The position numbers were made by a program, and so were the translations under genes. The notes under the pieces are model-generated. The model saw nothing but the letters and a program-made list of their open reading frames with translations. It ran no database searches and was not told where the DNA came from. Source: Citrobacter europaeus (GTDB taxonomy: Bacteria > Pseudomonadota > Gammaproteobacteria > Enterobacterales > Enterobacteriaceae). Taken from it: DNA of 64,000 nt. This document shows positions 44,293 through 52,433 of the stretch, piece after piece; the first letter of the stretch is position 1; every line of letters starts with the position of its first letter. The DNA lies in the NCBI GenBank assembly GCA_020099315.1, contig CP083650.1, forward strand, positions 3,224,001 to 3,288,000, in the 5' to 3' direction.

Positions 44293-44952
44293 CTACTGCA
44301 CGCTTATCCGTAACGCCGCGGCTGTGGCAAACGGGCTTAACGTAGCGCTGCCTACCAGCAACGCGCCCAGAATCGCCATGTACCCTTCGACCGGTAGGTG
44401 CATGGAAGCCGCATCCATCGCGGCGGTCGCAAAAATCAGTAAGGGTATGGTAAGCGGGAGTACCAACACGCTTAACAGCACGCCGCCGCGCTTTAAGCCC
44501 ACCGTCAACCCCACACCCGGCGCGCCGAGAAAGCCCAGCGTCGGTGTTCCGAGTAACAAGGTCAGCGCCATAATTTTCCAGCCGTACATATCCATGCCCA
44601 GCAGCAGCGCCACCAGCGGCGAGAGGATTAACAGCGGCAGGCCGGTCACGACCCAGTGCGCCATCACTTTCGCCAGCACCACGGCCGGTAGCGGCAGCGG
44701 CAGCAGCATCAGTTGCTCAAGGCTGCCGTCCTGTAGATCATCACGAAACAGGCGTTCCAGCGCCAGCAACGACGCCAGCAGCGCCGCAACCCAGATGATG
44801 CCCGGCGCAATACGTGCCAGTAGCTGCGGCTCCGGCCCAATGCTCAGTGGGAACAGTGTGATAACAATCAGGAAGAACCATAAAGGATTAGCGATTTCCG
44901 CACTATGACGAAACGCAACCCGCAGTTCTAAACGGAAAATTCGCCACATCAT
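44293..44952 (-). CDS. ccmB: Heme exporter permease CcmB
   Basis: This 219-residue ABC-type membrane subunit with six hydrophobic segments works with CcmA and CcmC in ATP-driven release of holo-CcmE. LFRDDLQDGSLEQLMLLPLPL matches the family. It overlaps ccmA by four bases and is one residue shorter than the E. coli protein. Confidence 0.94.
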   Translation of the reverse strand: MMWRIFRLELRVAFRHSAEIANPLWFFLIVITLFPLSIGPEPQLLARIAPGIIWVAALLASLLALERLFRDDLQDGSLEQLMLLPLPLPAVVLAKVMAHWVVTGLPLLILSPLVALLLGMDMYGWKIMALTLLLGTPTLGFLGAPGVGLTVGLKRGGVLLSVLVLPLTIPLLIFATAAMDAASMHLPVEGYMAILGALLVGSATLSPFATAAALRISVQ

Positions 44953-45569
44953 TGCGTTGCCCTCTCGCTGGTCAGCGCAATACGTCGCACTTTATTAGTC
45001 TCGACATTGAGCGGTTGATGAGTGGTGAGAATAACAATACCGCCCTGCTCAGTATGCTGCGCCATACGCTGAGTCAGTCGCTCAACGCCGTTCACATCAA
45101 TGGCGGTAAAAGGTTCATCGAGGATCCACAGCCGGGCGCGGGTCAGCCACAAACGAGCCAGCGCCACGCGCCGCTGTTGCCCGGCGGAAAGTTGGTTCAC
45201 CGGGATATCTTCGTATCCGGCAAGTCCCGCCTGCGCCAGCGCAGCCAGGCACTGTGCGATGTCGCCATCATGGTGGAAGAAACGCAGGTTCTCCAACGCC
45301 GAAAGCCGGGTTTTTATCCCCGGCTGATGTCCGATCCACAGCAATTGCTGATGGTAGCTGTCCCGTACGTGATGCAGCGGTTGCTCTTGCCAGCAAACCT
45401 CCCCTGCATCGGGACGCGCCAGCCCGGTAAGCAACCGCAGCAGAGTGGTTTTTCCTGCGCCGTTGCTGCCGGTAATTTGTACCCATTCCCCTGCGTTAAC
45501 GCGAAATGACAAATCGCTGAACAGTATTCTGTCATCCCGCTCGCAAAGTAATTCTCTGGCTTCAAGCAT
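44949..45569 (-). CDS. ccmA: Heme exporter ATP-binding protein CcmA
   Basis: This 206-residue ABC ATPase has Walker A GSNGAGKTTLLR, signature LSAGQQRRVALAR and Walker B LWILDEPFTAID. It drives the CcmAB(C)D complex. It follows napC by 20 bases, so the nap transcript probably continues into ccm; a separate ccm promoter within napC is also possible. No strong ribosome site precedes its ATG. Confidence 0.95.
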   Translation of the reverse strand: MLEARELLCERDDRILFSDLSFRVNAGEWVQITGSNGAGKTTLLRLLTGLARPDAGEVCWQEQPLHHVRDSYHQQLLWIGHQPGIKTRLSALENLRFFHHDGDIAQCLAALAQAGLAGYEDIPVNQLSAGQQRRVALARLWLTRARLWILDEPFTAIDVNGVERLTQRMAQHTEQGGIVILTTHQPLNVETNKVRRIALTSERATQ

Positions 45570-45589
45570 ACCTGGTTATCTACATCCTG

Positions 45590-46192
45590 TTAAAAGCCCG
45601 GTTTGACTTCGCGCATATCAGGCAGTTTGTGCGCTATCCCTTTATGGCAGTCAATACAGGTTTGCCCGTCTTTCACGGCCTGGTCGTGCATTTTGGCCGC
45701 AACGCCTTTCTGGGCGGTTAAATCCATAAACTCGAAGTTGTGACAATTGCGACACTCTTGCGAATTATTATCTTTCATACGCCGCCACTCATTTTGCGCC
45801 ATCGTCAGACGATGGTCTTCAAATTTTTGCGGTGTATCTATTAACCCCAGTGCTTTCGCGTACAGCTCTTTACTGGCCTTGATCTTACGGATCATTTTCG
45901 GAGCCCACTCATGCGGGACGTGGCAATCAGGGCAAGTTGCTCGCACACCACTGCGGTTGTTGTAGTGTACGGTTTCCATGTATTCCTGGTATACCGTATT
46001 GCGCATTTCGTGACAGCTAATGCAGAACTCTTCTGTATTGGCCTTTTCCATACCGGTATTAAAGCCGCCCCAGAAAATAATGCCGCCCACAAAGCCGATT
46101 AACAACAGCGTGCCGAGCGCCAGACGGCTGGGGCGACGCCACCATTGCCAGACGCGCTTAATCCAGCCTGGTTTACGGTTAGAATTTTCCAT
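45590..46192 (-). CDS. napC: Tetraheme quinol dehydrogenase NapC
   Basis: This 200-residue membrane-anchored cytochrome passes electrons from quinol to NapB and NapA. One N-terminal helix (about residues 22-45) precedes four heme motifs: CISCH, CPDCH, CRNCH and CIDCH. It belongs to the same NapC/NirT family as the torC product in this window. It is the last nap gene. Confidence 0.96.
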   Translation of the reverse strand: MENSNRKPGWIKRVWQWWRRPSRLALGTLLLIGFVGGIIFWGGFNTGMEKANTEEFCISCHEMRNTVYQEYMETVHYNNRSGVRATCPDCHVPHEWAPKMIRKIKASKELYAKALGLIDTPQKFEDHRLTMAQNEWRRMKDNNSQECRNCHNFEFMDLTAQKGVAAKMHDQAVKDGQTCIDCHKGIAHKLPDMREVKPGF

Positions 46193-46201
46193 AATGACCT
46201 C

Positions 46202-46651
46202 TTATTTCCCGTAACCTTTCGAGGGGGTGAAGGTATTTTCAACAATCGGCGCGGCGTCAGCCTGCGGAACGTGACATTGCAGGCAGAAATAACGACGCGG
46301 CGCGACTTCAGCCAATACCTTGCCGTCGCTATCCATAAAGTGCGTCGGACTAATGCGCGGCGCACCGGTGGTGCGATAGCTTTCCACACCGTGGCATTGC
46401 AGGCAGCGGTTAGTGTTCGTCGTCACCTGATACCCTTCAACGCTGTGCGGAACCATCGGCGGCTGATTCACATAGTTCAGCGGCATACGCACTTGCTCTT
46501 TCGGCATGCGAATCGCCCCTTCCTGTGTCCCTGAGACTTCCGGTGACTGGCTCAGATCCACTCCGTTTGCAGCCCAAACGGCCCCACTGACTACCAGGGC
46601 CAGCGCAGCCGTCCATTGACTCAGCGCTTTAATCAGGTCATGGCTTTTCAT
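46202..46651 (-). CDS. napB: Diheme cytochrome subunit NapB of nitrate reductase
   Basis: This 149-residue periplasmic electron-transfer subunit has a signal peptide ending in VWA-AN. Two CLQCH motifs bind heme c, with distal histidines in the VPHSVEGYQ and SPTHF segments. The start at 46651 (MKSHDLIKAL) matches E. coli NapB in length. It overlaps napH by four bases. Confidence 0.96.
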   Translation of the reverse strand: MKSHDLIKALSQWTAALALVVSGAVWAANGVDLSQSPEVSGTQEGAIRMPKEQVRMPLNYVNQPPMVPHSVEGYQVTTNTNRCLQCHGVESYRTTGAPRISPTHFMDSDGKVLAEVAPRRYFCLQCHVPQADAAPIVENTFTPSKGYGK

Positions 46652-47511
46652 GATTTCGCTCCCGAACTCCATCGTGTTGTTATTGTAAAAACATCCTCAG
46701 AACAGACATCCACGCAGCGACCGCAGGCCATGCAATCGCGGCTGGTTACCTGCACCGGACTTTGCTCATCCAGCACCGGCGCACGTAGCACATGCGGTTC
46801 CGGGCAAACATGAAAACAATCCATACAGCGGTTACATCTGTTACGTTCTTTTGCCGAAACGGTTAATGCACCCTTACTCCCCACCACGCTATACAGCGCA
46901 CCCAGTGGGCAAAGATGCCCGCACCAGCCATGCTCAACGACCAGTAGATCAAATAAAAACAGCGCGAGGATCAGCAGCGCTCCGCTGCCAAATCCCATTA
47001 CCAGGCTACGTCCGAGCAGCGAGACTGGATTTATCCACTCCCACAGCAGCGTACCGGTCAGCGCAGAACCGACCAGGATAACCACCAGCAGGACGTACCG
47101 TATATGGCGCGGCAGGGTTGCGGACTGATTCAGGTCAAACCTTCTGCGCAACCAGCTGGCTAAATCGGTGACCGGGTTCATGGGACAAACCCAACTGCAA
47201 AACAGTCGCTTACCGGCCAGGGCATACAGCACCGTGATGATGGCCGCCCCCGTGATTGCCACCGTCGCCGGCAGGTGTCCGCTGGCCAGGCTTTGCAGGG
47301 TAATCAGCGGATCGGTGAACGGAATGGCGTCCAACAACAAACTACTGCTGTAGTTACCATGCAGGATCCACACGCCAAGCCACGGGCCGCTCAGGAACAT
47401 CGCCAGTATCAGAAACTGACTCAGACGACGCAGTAGCAGCCAGCGATGGCTCTTCCACCATCCTTTTTTTGCCTGCGCCTCACGCCCGGCATCACGTTTA
47501 CGATTTGCCAT
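46648..47511 (-). CDS. napH: Quinol dehydrogenase membrane component NapH
   Basis: This 287-residue membrane protein with four helices works with NapG to feed ubiquinol electrons into Nap. Two cytosolic CxxxCP motifs (CSWVCPMNP and CGHLCPLGA) follow helices. Two [4Fe-4S] sites lie at the C terminus: CNRCMDCFHVCPEP and CMACGRCVDVC. It overlaps napG by 14 bases. Confidence 0.95.
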   Translation of the reverse strand: MANRKRDAGREAQAKKGWWKSHRWLLLRRLSQFLILAMFLSGPWLGVWILHGNYSSSLLLDAIPFTDPLITLQSLASGHLPATVAITGAAIITVLYALAGKRLFCSWVCPMNPVTDLASWLRRRFDLNQSATLPRHIRYVLLVVILVGSALTGTLLWEWINPVSLLGRSLVMGFGSGALLILALFLFDLLVVEHGWCGHLCPLGALYSVVGSKGALTVSAKERNRCNRCMDCFHVCPEPHVLRAPVLDEQSPVQVTSRDCMACGRCVDVCSEDVFTITTRWSSGAKS

Positions 47512-48193
47512 TGTTCCCCTCCAGCCAACCGAAGCGGTAATGGTGTCCTAACTCCCCTTTCGCCAGCGACAGCGGCAGCACTTTTATTGCCGGCTGTTCC
47601 AGTACGCAGACTTTTTCGCATTTCCCACAGCCGGTACAGGCATCGCTGTGTACGGTTGGAATAAACCGCGCATGCTTGCCGGTACGCATGTTGCGGTCCA
47701 GCTCCAGGGTGATCGCCTCATCAATTTTCGGACACTCGCGATAGCAAACATCGCAGCGCAACCCTTGATAGTTGAGGCAGTTTTCGTGATCCAGCAGTAC
47801 CGCCAGTCCCATACGCGAGTCGTCGATGGATTCAATTTCCCTGTCCAACGCGCCGCTGGGGCAGACTTTGGCGCACGGAATGTCCTCACACATTTCGCAG
47901 GGAATATCGCGGGCGACAAAATACGGCGTACCGGCTGCCAGCCCGGAGGCCAGCGTCGCCAGTTTCAGCGTGTCATATGGACATGCCTGAACGCACTGAC
48001 CGCAGCGCACGCAGGCGCTGGCGAATGCTTCCTCGCTCAGTGCGCCTGGCGGACGCAACCGCACGCCGCTTGCACGAGCGGTTTGTTGTTGCAACCCCAG
48101 CGCCACGCCAACGACGGCCAGCCCGCCCGCTGCACGAACCATGTCGCGCAGAAAGCGGCGGCGGCCATTTTGGGGTTTTGCTGACCGGGACAT
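47498..48193 (-). CDS. napG: Ferredoxin-type protein NapG
   Basis: This 231-residue periplasmic iron-sulfur protein has a Tat signal (GRRRFLRDM). It carries four [4Fe-4S] cysteine groups, for example CVRCGQCVQACP, CEMCEDIPCAKVCP and CTGCGKCEKVC. It carries electrons from NapH to NapC/NapB. It follows napA by six bases. Confidence 0.95.
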   Translation of the reverse strand: MSRSAKPQNGRRRFLRDMVRAAGGLAVVGVALGLQQQTARASGVRLRPPGALSEEAFASACVRCGQCVQACPYDTLKLATLASGLAAGTPYFVARDIPCEMCEDIPCAKVCPSGALDREIESIDDSRMGLAVLLDHENCLNYQGLRCDVCYRECPKIDEAITLELDRNMRTGKHARFIPTVHSDACTGCGKCEKVCVLEQPAIKVLPLSLAKGELGHHYRFGWLEGNNGKS

Positions 48194-48199
48194 AACGCG

Positions 48200-50686
48200 T
48201 TACACCTTCGCCAGTTTCACGGCGCACTTCTTGAAATCCGTCTCTTTGGAGAGCGGATCCGTCGCATCCAGAGTCAGGTTGTTCACCAGCTGTGCGGCGT
48301 CGAAGAACGGCATGTACACCAACCCCTGTGGCGGACGGTTACGCCCGCGCGTTTCAACAATCGAGATAACTTCGCCACGACGGGAAACCACTTTGACTTT
48401 ATCGCCACGGCGCAGATCGCGTGCTTTTGCATCCAGCGGATGGATAAACAGCACGGCTTCCGGGAAAGCACGGTGCAGTTCAGGCACGCGACGCGTCATG
48501 CTGCCGGTATGCCAGTGCTCCAGCACACGTCCGGTAGACAGCCACAGGTCGTACTCTTTATCCGGGGCTTCTGCGGCAGGCTCAAATGGCAGCGCGAAGA
48601 TAACCGCTTTGCCGTCCGGCTTACCGTAGAACTTGTAGCTTTCACCCGCTTTCACATAAGGATCGTTGCCTTCGCTGTAACGCCACTGGGTCTCTTTGCC
48701 CTCAACAACCGGCCAGCGTAAACCGCGCGCTTTGTGGTAATCGTCAAACGGTGCGAGATCGTGTCCGTGGCCACGACCGAACCAGGCGTACTCTTCGAAC
48801 AACCCTTTCTGCAGATAGAAGCCCAGCTCGCGGGATTCATCGTTAAGTTGATCTTCAGCCAGTTCAGCCACCGGGAATTTCGTCACTGCAGGCGTAGCAA
48901 ACAGCACGTCATACAACGTTTTGCCGCGCAGCTCTGGTTTCTGCGCCAGCAGCTCTTCCGGCCACACTTCTTCGGTTTTGAAGCGACGGGAAAACTGCAC
49001 CAGTTGCCACAGATCCGATTTCGATTCGCCCGGCGCTTTAATCTGCTGACGCCAGAACTGTGTACGACGTTCCGCATTCCCGTAGGCGCCTTCTTTCTCT
49101 ACCCACATCGCGGTCGGCAAGATCAGGTCAGCTGACAGGGCGCTGACCGTTGGGTACGGATCGGAGACAATGATGAAGTTGCGCGGATCGCGCCAGCCCG
49201 GCATACGCTCTTCGTTGATGTTTGGACCGGCCTGCATGTTGTTGGTACACATCGCCCAGTAGACATTGAGCTTGCCATCTTTCAGCGCACGGTCCTGTGC
49301 TACGGCGTGCAGACCAATTTTTGCCGGAATGGTCCCTGACGGAATATTCCAGTGCTTCTCGCAGATATCGCGGTGTTTTTCGTTCGTTACCACCATATCC
49401 GCAGGCAGACGGTGGGAGAACGTCCCGACTTCACGCGCGGTACCGCATGCGGAAGGCTGACCGGTCAAAGAGAACGGGCCGCAGCCTGGCTGGGAAATTT
49501 TGCCGGTCAACAGGTGCAGGTTATAGACCAGGTTGTTGGCCCATACGCCGCGTGTGTGCTGGTTGAAGCCCATCGTCCAGTAGGAGATAACTTTTTTCTT
49601 CGGATCGGCATACAGCTGCGCCAGCTGTTCCAGTTGATCTTTTGGTACGCCGGTCATTTCGGCGGTTTTATCCAGCGTGTACTCAGCAACGAAGGCTTTG
49701 TAATCCTCAAAGCTCATCGGTTCAGAGGCATCAGATCCCGGGTTCTTCGCCGCTTTTTCCAGCGGATGGGTTGGACGCAGACCGTAGCCGATGTCCGTCA
49801 CGCCTTTACGCAGGTTAACGTGCTTGCTAAAGAAATCCTGGTTTATCGCATTGTTTTGAATGATGTAGTTAGCGATGTAGTTGAGGATCACCAGATCGGT
49901 TTGCGGCGTGAATACCATACCGTTATCCGCCAGCTCAAAGCTGCGGTGCTGGAAGGTGGAGAGAACCGCGACGTTCACGTTAGGATCGGACAGACGACGG
50001 TTGGTGATGCGCGACCACAGGATCGGGTGCATCTCCGCCATATTCGCGCCCCACAGGACAAAGGCGTCTGCATGCTCGATATCGTCGTAACAGCCCATCG
50101 GCTCATCCATACCAAAGGTACGCATAAAGCCGACTACCGCTGAGGCCATGCAGTGACGCGCGTTCGGATCGATGTTATTGGAACGGAAACCCGCTTTAAA
50201 CAATTTGGCAGCGGCATAACCTTCCCAAATCGTCCACTGGCCAGAGCCGAACATACCGATAGACTCTGGGCCTTTCTCTTTCATCGACGTTTTGAATTTC
50301 TCTTCCATCACGTCAAAGGCCTGGTCCCAGCTAATCGGGGTAAACTCGCCTTCTTTGTGATACTTACCGTCCTTCATGCGCAGCATCGGCTGCGTTAAAC
50401 GGTCTTTTCCGTACATGATTTTCGGCAGGAAGTAACCTTTGATGCAGTTAAGCCCACGGTTAACCGGCGCATCCGGATCGCCCTGGCATGCCACAACACG
50501 CCCTTGCTGCGTCCCGACCAATACGCCACAGCCCGTCCCGCAAAAACGGCACGGGGCTTTGTCCCATTTGATGGCTTCTTGCTGACCGACTACCGCGCGG
50601 GCTACGCCCGGCACGCTTAACCCGGCAGCCGCCGCAGCGGCCGCAACGGCGTTAGCTTTCATAAAGCTACGACGACTGAGTTTCAT
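48200..50686 (-). CDS. napA: Periplasmic nitrate reductase catalytic subunit
   Basis: This 828-residue periplasmic molybdoenzyme reduces nitrate to nitrite. A Tat signal (SRRSFMKAN) is followed by a [4Fe-4S] site at C46, C49, C53 and C81 (CRFCGTGC...NCIKGYF). The molybdenum ligand is C179 in NARHCMASAVVG. It binds bis-MGD. Length equals E. coli NapA. It overlaps napD, its chaperone, by four bases. Confidence 0.97.
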   Translation of the reverse strand: MKLSRRSFMKANAVAAAAAAAGLSVPGVARAVVGQQEAIKWDKAPCRFCGTGCGVLVGTQQGRVVACQGDPDAPVNRGLNCIKGYFLPKIMYGKDRLTQPMLRMKDGKYHKEGEFTPISWDQAFDVMEEKFKTSMKEKGPESIGMFGSGQWTIWEGYAAAKLFKAGFRSNNIDPNARHCMASAVVGFMRTFGMDEPMGCYDDIEHADAFVLWGANMAEMHPILWSRITNRRLSDPNVNVAVLSTFQHRSFELADNGMVFTPQTDLVILNYIANYIIQNNAINQDFFSKHVNLRKGVTDIGYGLRPTHPLEKAAKNPGSDASEPMSFEDYKAFVAEYTLDKTAEMTGVPKDQLEQLAQLYADPKKKVISYWTMGFNQHTRGVWANNLVYNLHLLTGKISQPGCGPFSLTGQPSACGTAREVGTFSHRLPADMVVTNEKHRDICEKHWNIPSGTIPAKIGLHAVAQDRALKDGKLNVYWAMCTNNMQAGPNINEERMPGWRDPRNFIIVSDPYPTVSALSADLILPTAMWVEKEGAYGNAERRTQFWRQQIKAPGESKSDLWQLVQFSRRFKTEEVWPEELLAQKPELRGKTLYDVLFATPAVTKFPVAELAEDQLNDESRELGFYLQKGLFEEYAWFGRGHGHDLAPFDDYHKARGLRWPVVEGKETQWRYSEGNDPYVKAGESYKFYGKPDGKAVIFALPFEPAAEAPDKEYDLWLSTGRVLEHWHTGSMTRRVPELHRAFPEAVLFIHPLDAKARDLRRGDKVKVVSRRGEVISIVETRGRNRPPQGLVYMPFFDAAQLVNNLTLDATDPLSKETDFKKCAVKLAKV

Positions 50687-50946
50687 GGTGTTTCCTCACC
50701 TTGCTCATCCTGCTGGTGATAAACCAGCGACACCGCCAGTACGCCCGCAACGTTGCGTACTGACTCAATAGTTTTCATTAACGTTTCGCTGTGCTCAGCT
50801 TCCACCACCACGATCAACTGACCGCTTTCGACATCGCTGAGTGCAACTTCGCAACCCGGAAACGAACGCAACTGGGTGGCGATATCATTGATATGCTGAC
50901 TTTTGGCCTGAACGACCAGGCTGCAGACCTGCCAGTTATTGTCCAT
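50683..50946 (-). CDS. napD: NapA signal-peptide-binding chaperone
   Basis: This 87-residue ferredoxin-fold cytosolic protein binds the NapA Tat signal and holds back export until the cofactors are in place. The start at 50946 (MDNNWQVCSLVVQAK) matches E. coli NapD in length and lies inside the end of napF, overlapping it by 11 bases. LVVQAK and SVRNVAGVLAVSLVYHQ are family segments. Confidence 0.95.
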   Translation of the reverse strand: MDNNWQVCSLVVQAKSQHINDIATQLRSFPGCEVALSDVESGQLIVVVEAEHSETLMKTIESVRNVAGVLAVSLVYHQQDEQGEETP

Positions 50947-51427
50947 GGTTGTACTCCGCGTTAATGGCTGATACCGGGCAGATAGCGACACATGCGCCAC
51001 ATCCGTTACAGGCCTGATTGTCGAGCTGCGGCTGATAAATGCCGGACAGCGTGGGGCGAAAGGTTATGGCCATGGGTTCACAGCTATCCTGACAGCGATG
51101 ACATTCAATGGACTGATGTGCGAGACAGTTTTCCCCAATCGTAAAATTCAGATCCCATGCCCTGGTGTGGCGCGGAAGAAAAAGTGATTCGGGACAGGCT
51201 TCTGCGCAGGCATAGCAAAAGCTGCACTCGCCGTGTTTGAAATTTACGCTCGGGTAACCACCCTGGCCTCGCTGCAGGATGTCGGTTTCACACGCCTGGA
51301 TGCAGGCGTCACAACGGAGGCAATGGGCAAGAAAGTGAGAGTCTTCCTTGCTCCACGGCGGACGGATCCCCGCGCTGGCGTTTCGCCAGCTACCTGTCAA
51401 CATGCCTCGACGGGATAAATCAACCAT
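50936..51427 (-). CDS. napF: Ferredoxin-type protein NapF
   Basis: This 163-residue cytosolic iron-sulfur protein is thought to help activate NapA before export. An RRGMLTG segment resembles a Tat motif but is not a cleaved signal. Three [4Fe-4S] cysteine groups follow: CLRCDACIQACE, CSFCYACAEACP and CNGCGACVAICP. It is the first gene of napFDAGHBC-ccm. Confidence 0.95.
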   Translation of the reverse strand: MVDLSRRGMLTGSWRNASAGIRPPWSKEDSHFLAHCLRCDACIQACETDILQRGQGGYPSVNFKHGECSFCYACAEACPESLFLPRHTRAWDLNFTIGENCLAHQSIECHRCQDSCEPMAITFRPTLSGIYQPQLDNQACNGCGACVAICPVSAINAEYNHGQ

Positions 51428-51544
51428 GACATTGTCCTTCCATAATGACGCCCTCCCTCGGCGGGTTGAACGACATAAAAAACTGCACTATTTATGAGTA
51501 GTTATTTTTAGCCGTAAGATATTTCAGGATGTGTTAGAGGTGCA

Positions 51545-51560
51545 TACCCCAATCGGGGTA
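51545..51560 (-). promoter_or_regulatory. NarP 7-2-7 site of the nap promoter
   Basis: TACCCCA-AT-CGGGGTA is an inverted pair of NarP/NarL heptamers with two-base spacing, the form NarP prefers. It lies about 120 bases upstream of napF. In E. coli the equivalent site is centred at -44.5, which would place the start of transcription here near 51508. Confidence 0.8.
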
Positions 51561-51565
51561 AATGC

Positions 51566-51579
51566 TGTTGCCGGATCAA
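51566..51579 (-). promoter_or_regulatory. FNR site of the nap promoter, one half degenerate
   Basis: On the minus strand TTGAT-CCGG-CAACA has one perfect FNR half and one poor half. Its centre is exactly 20 bases from the NarP site centre, the same spacing as the -64.5 and -44.5 sites of E. coli nap. Confidence 0.6.
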
Positions 51580-51828
51580 AGGAGTGTTGAGTTGGCGGAA
51601 AAAAATGCGCTTTTGCTCACATTTCAATGAGTTATATAACAGCTTATATAACGATTAACTCAAAAAGATAAAGATCTCAATATTAGGATAATTCCTGGAA
51701 CATATCGCTACTTTGATAGTAAACCACTACCCAATACACTTTAAATATAAGTAAATCCAGATTAATAGATTATACAAATATGTTAACCTGCTACAGACTC
51801 GTTCATAAGACAGAAGAAAGGAAACACT

Positions 51829-52338
51829 GTGAACAATAAGATGAAGACAATTGTCCCTGCCGTGCTTTTCGCCGCCTTTGCCAGCACCTCTGCATGGGCT
51901 GCCAGTAACGATACCGCCGCTCAGCCGCTGGAAAAAGTCGCCCCTTATCCCAAGGCGGAAAAGGGTATGAAGCGCCAGGTTATCCAGCTTACCCCTGAGA
52001 AAGATGAATCTACTCTGAAAGTAGAACTGCTGATCGGACAAACGCTGGAAGTTGACTGTAATCAACACCGTCTGGGCGGTGAACTGGATAGCAAAACGCT
52101 GGAAGGTTGGGGATATGATTACTATGTTTTTGACAAAGTTACCTCTCCGGTTTCAACCATGATGGCCTGCCCGGACGGTAAGAAAGAGAAGAAATTCATT
52201 ACTGCGCATCTGGGTGATGACGGCATGCTGCGTTACAACAGCAAGTTGCCGATTGTGGTCTACACCCCGGAAAACGTGGAAGTTAAATACCGTATCTGGA
52301 AAGCGGAAGAAAAGATTCAGGACGCTGTGGCGCGCTAA
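51829..52338 (+). CDS. eco: Ecotin, periplasmic serine protease inhibitor
   Basis: This periplasmic inhibitor of trypsin-like and other serine proteases has 169 residues from the GTG at 51829, with a signal peptide cleaved near SAWA-AS. The reactive loop STMMACPDG has P1 Met (residue 111 of this precursor) and the disulfide cysteine. GTG is favoured because AAGGAAA lies six to seven bases before it; the downstream ATG at 51841 has no such site. E. coli ecotin has 162 residues. Confidence 0.94.
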   Translation: MNNKMKTIVPAVLFAAFASTSAWAASNDTAAQPLEKVAPYPKAEKGMKRQVIQLTPEKDESTLKVELLIGQTLEVDCNQHRLGGELDSKTLEGWGYDYYVFDKVTSPVSTMMACPDGKKEKKFITAHLGDDGMLRYNSKLPIVVYTPENVEVKYRIWKAEEKIQDAVAR

Positions 52339-52347
52339 GTGTGAATG

Positions 52348-52427
52348 TGCCGGATGGCGGCGTACCGCCTTATCCGGCCTACAGACGCATAAACCAGGCC
52401 GGATAAGCGCAACAGCGCCATCCGGCA
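52348..52427. repeat. Pair of inverted REP elements (BIME)
   Basis: Two REP units in opposite orientation, 52348-52384 and 52395-52427, each have GCCGGAT...ATCCGGC arms. They lie between the convergent genes eco and mqo, the usual site of bacterial interspersed mosaic elements. They can stabilise transcript ends. Confidence 0.9.
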
Positions 52428-52433
52428 TTTTAT

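Larger units (their letters stand above)
51428..51828. promoter_or_regulatory. nap/eco divergent intergenic region
   Basis: This 401-base AT-rich gap between napF and eco carries the nap control sites given separately. The rest, 51590-51828, holds the eco promoter area. It is AT-rich (TTATATAACAGCTTATATAAC around 51632-51652 is a near-direct repeat of TTATATAAC) and has no supported gene. Confidence 0.5.

Noticed and set aside
49352..50143. 263-codon plus-strand ORF inside napA
   Set aside because: It is long, but lies wholly antisense to NapA, whose conserved residues explain the base pattern. There is no ribosome site or domain.
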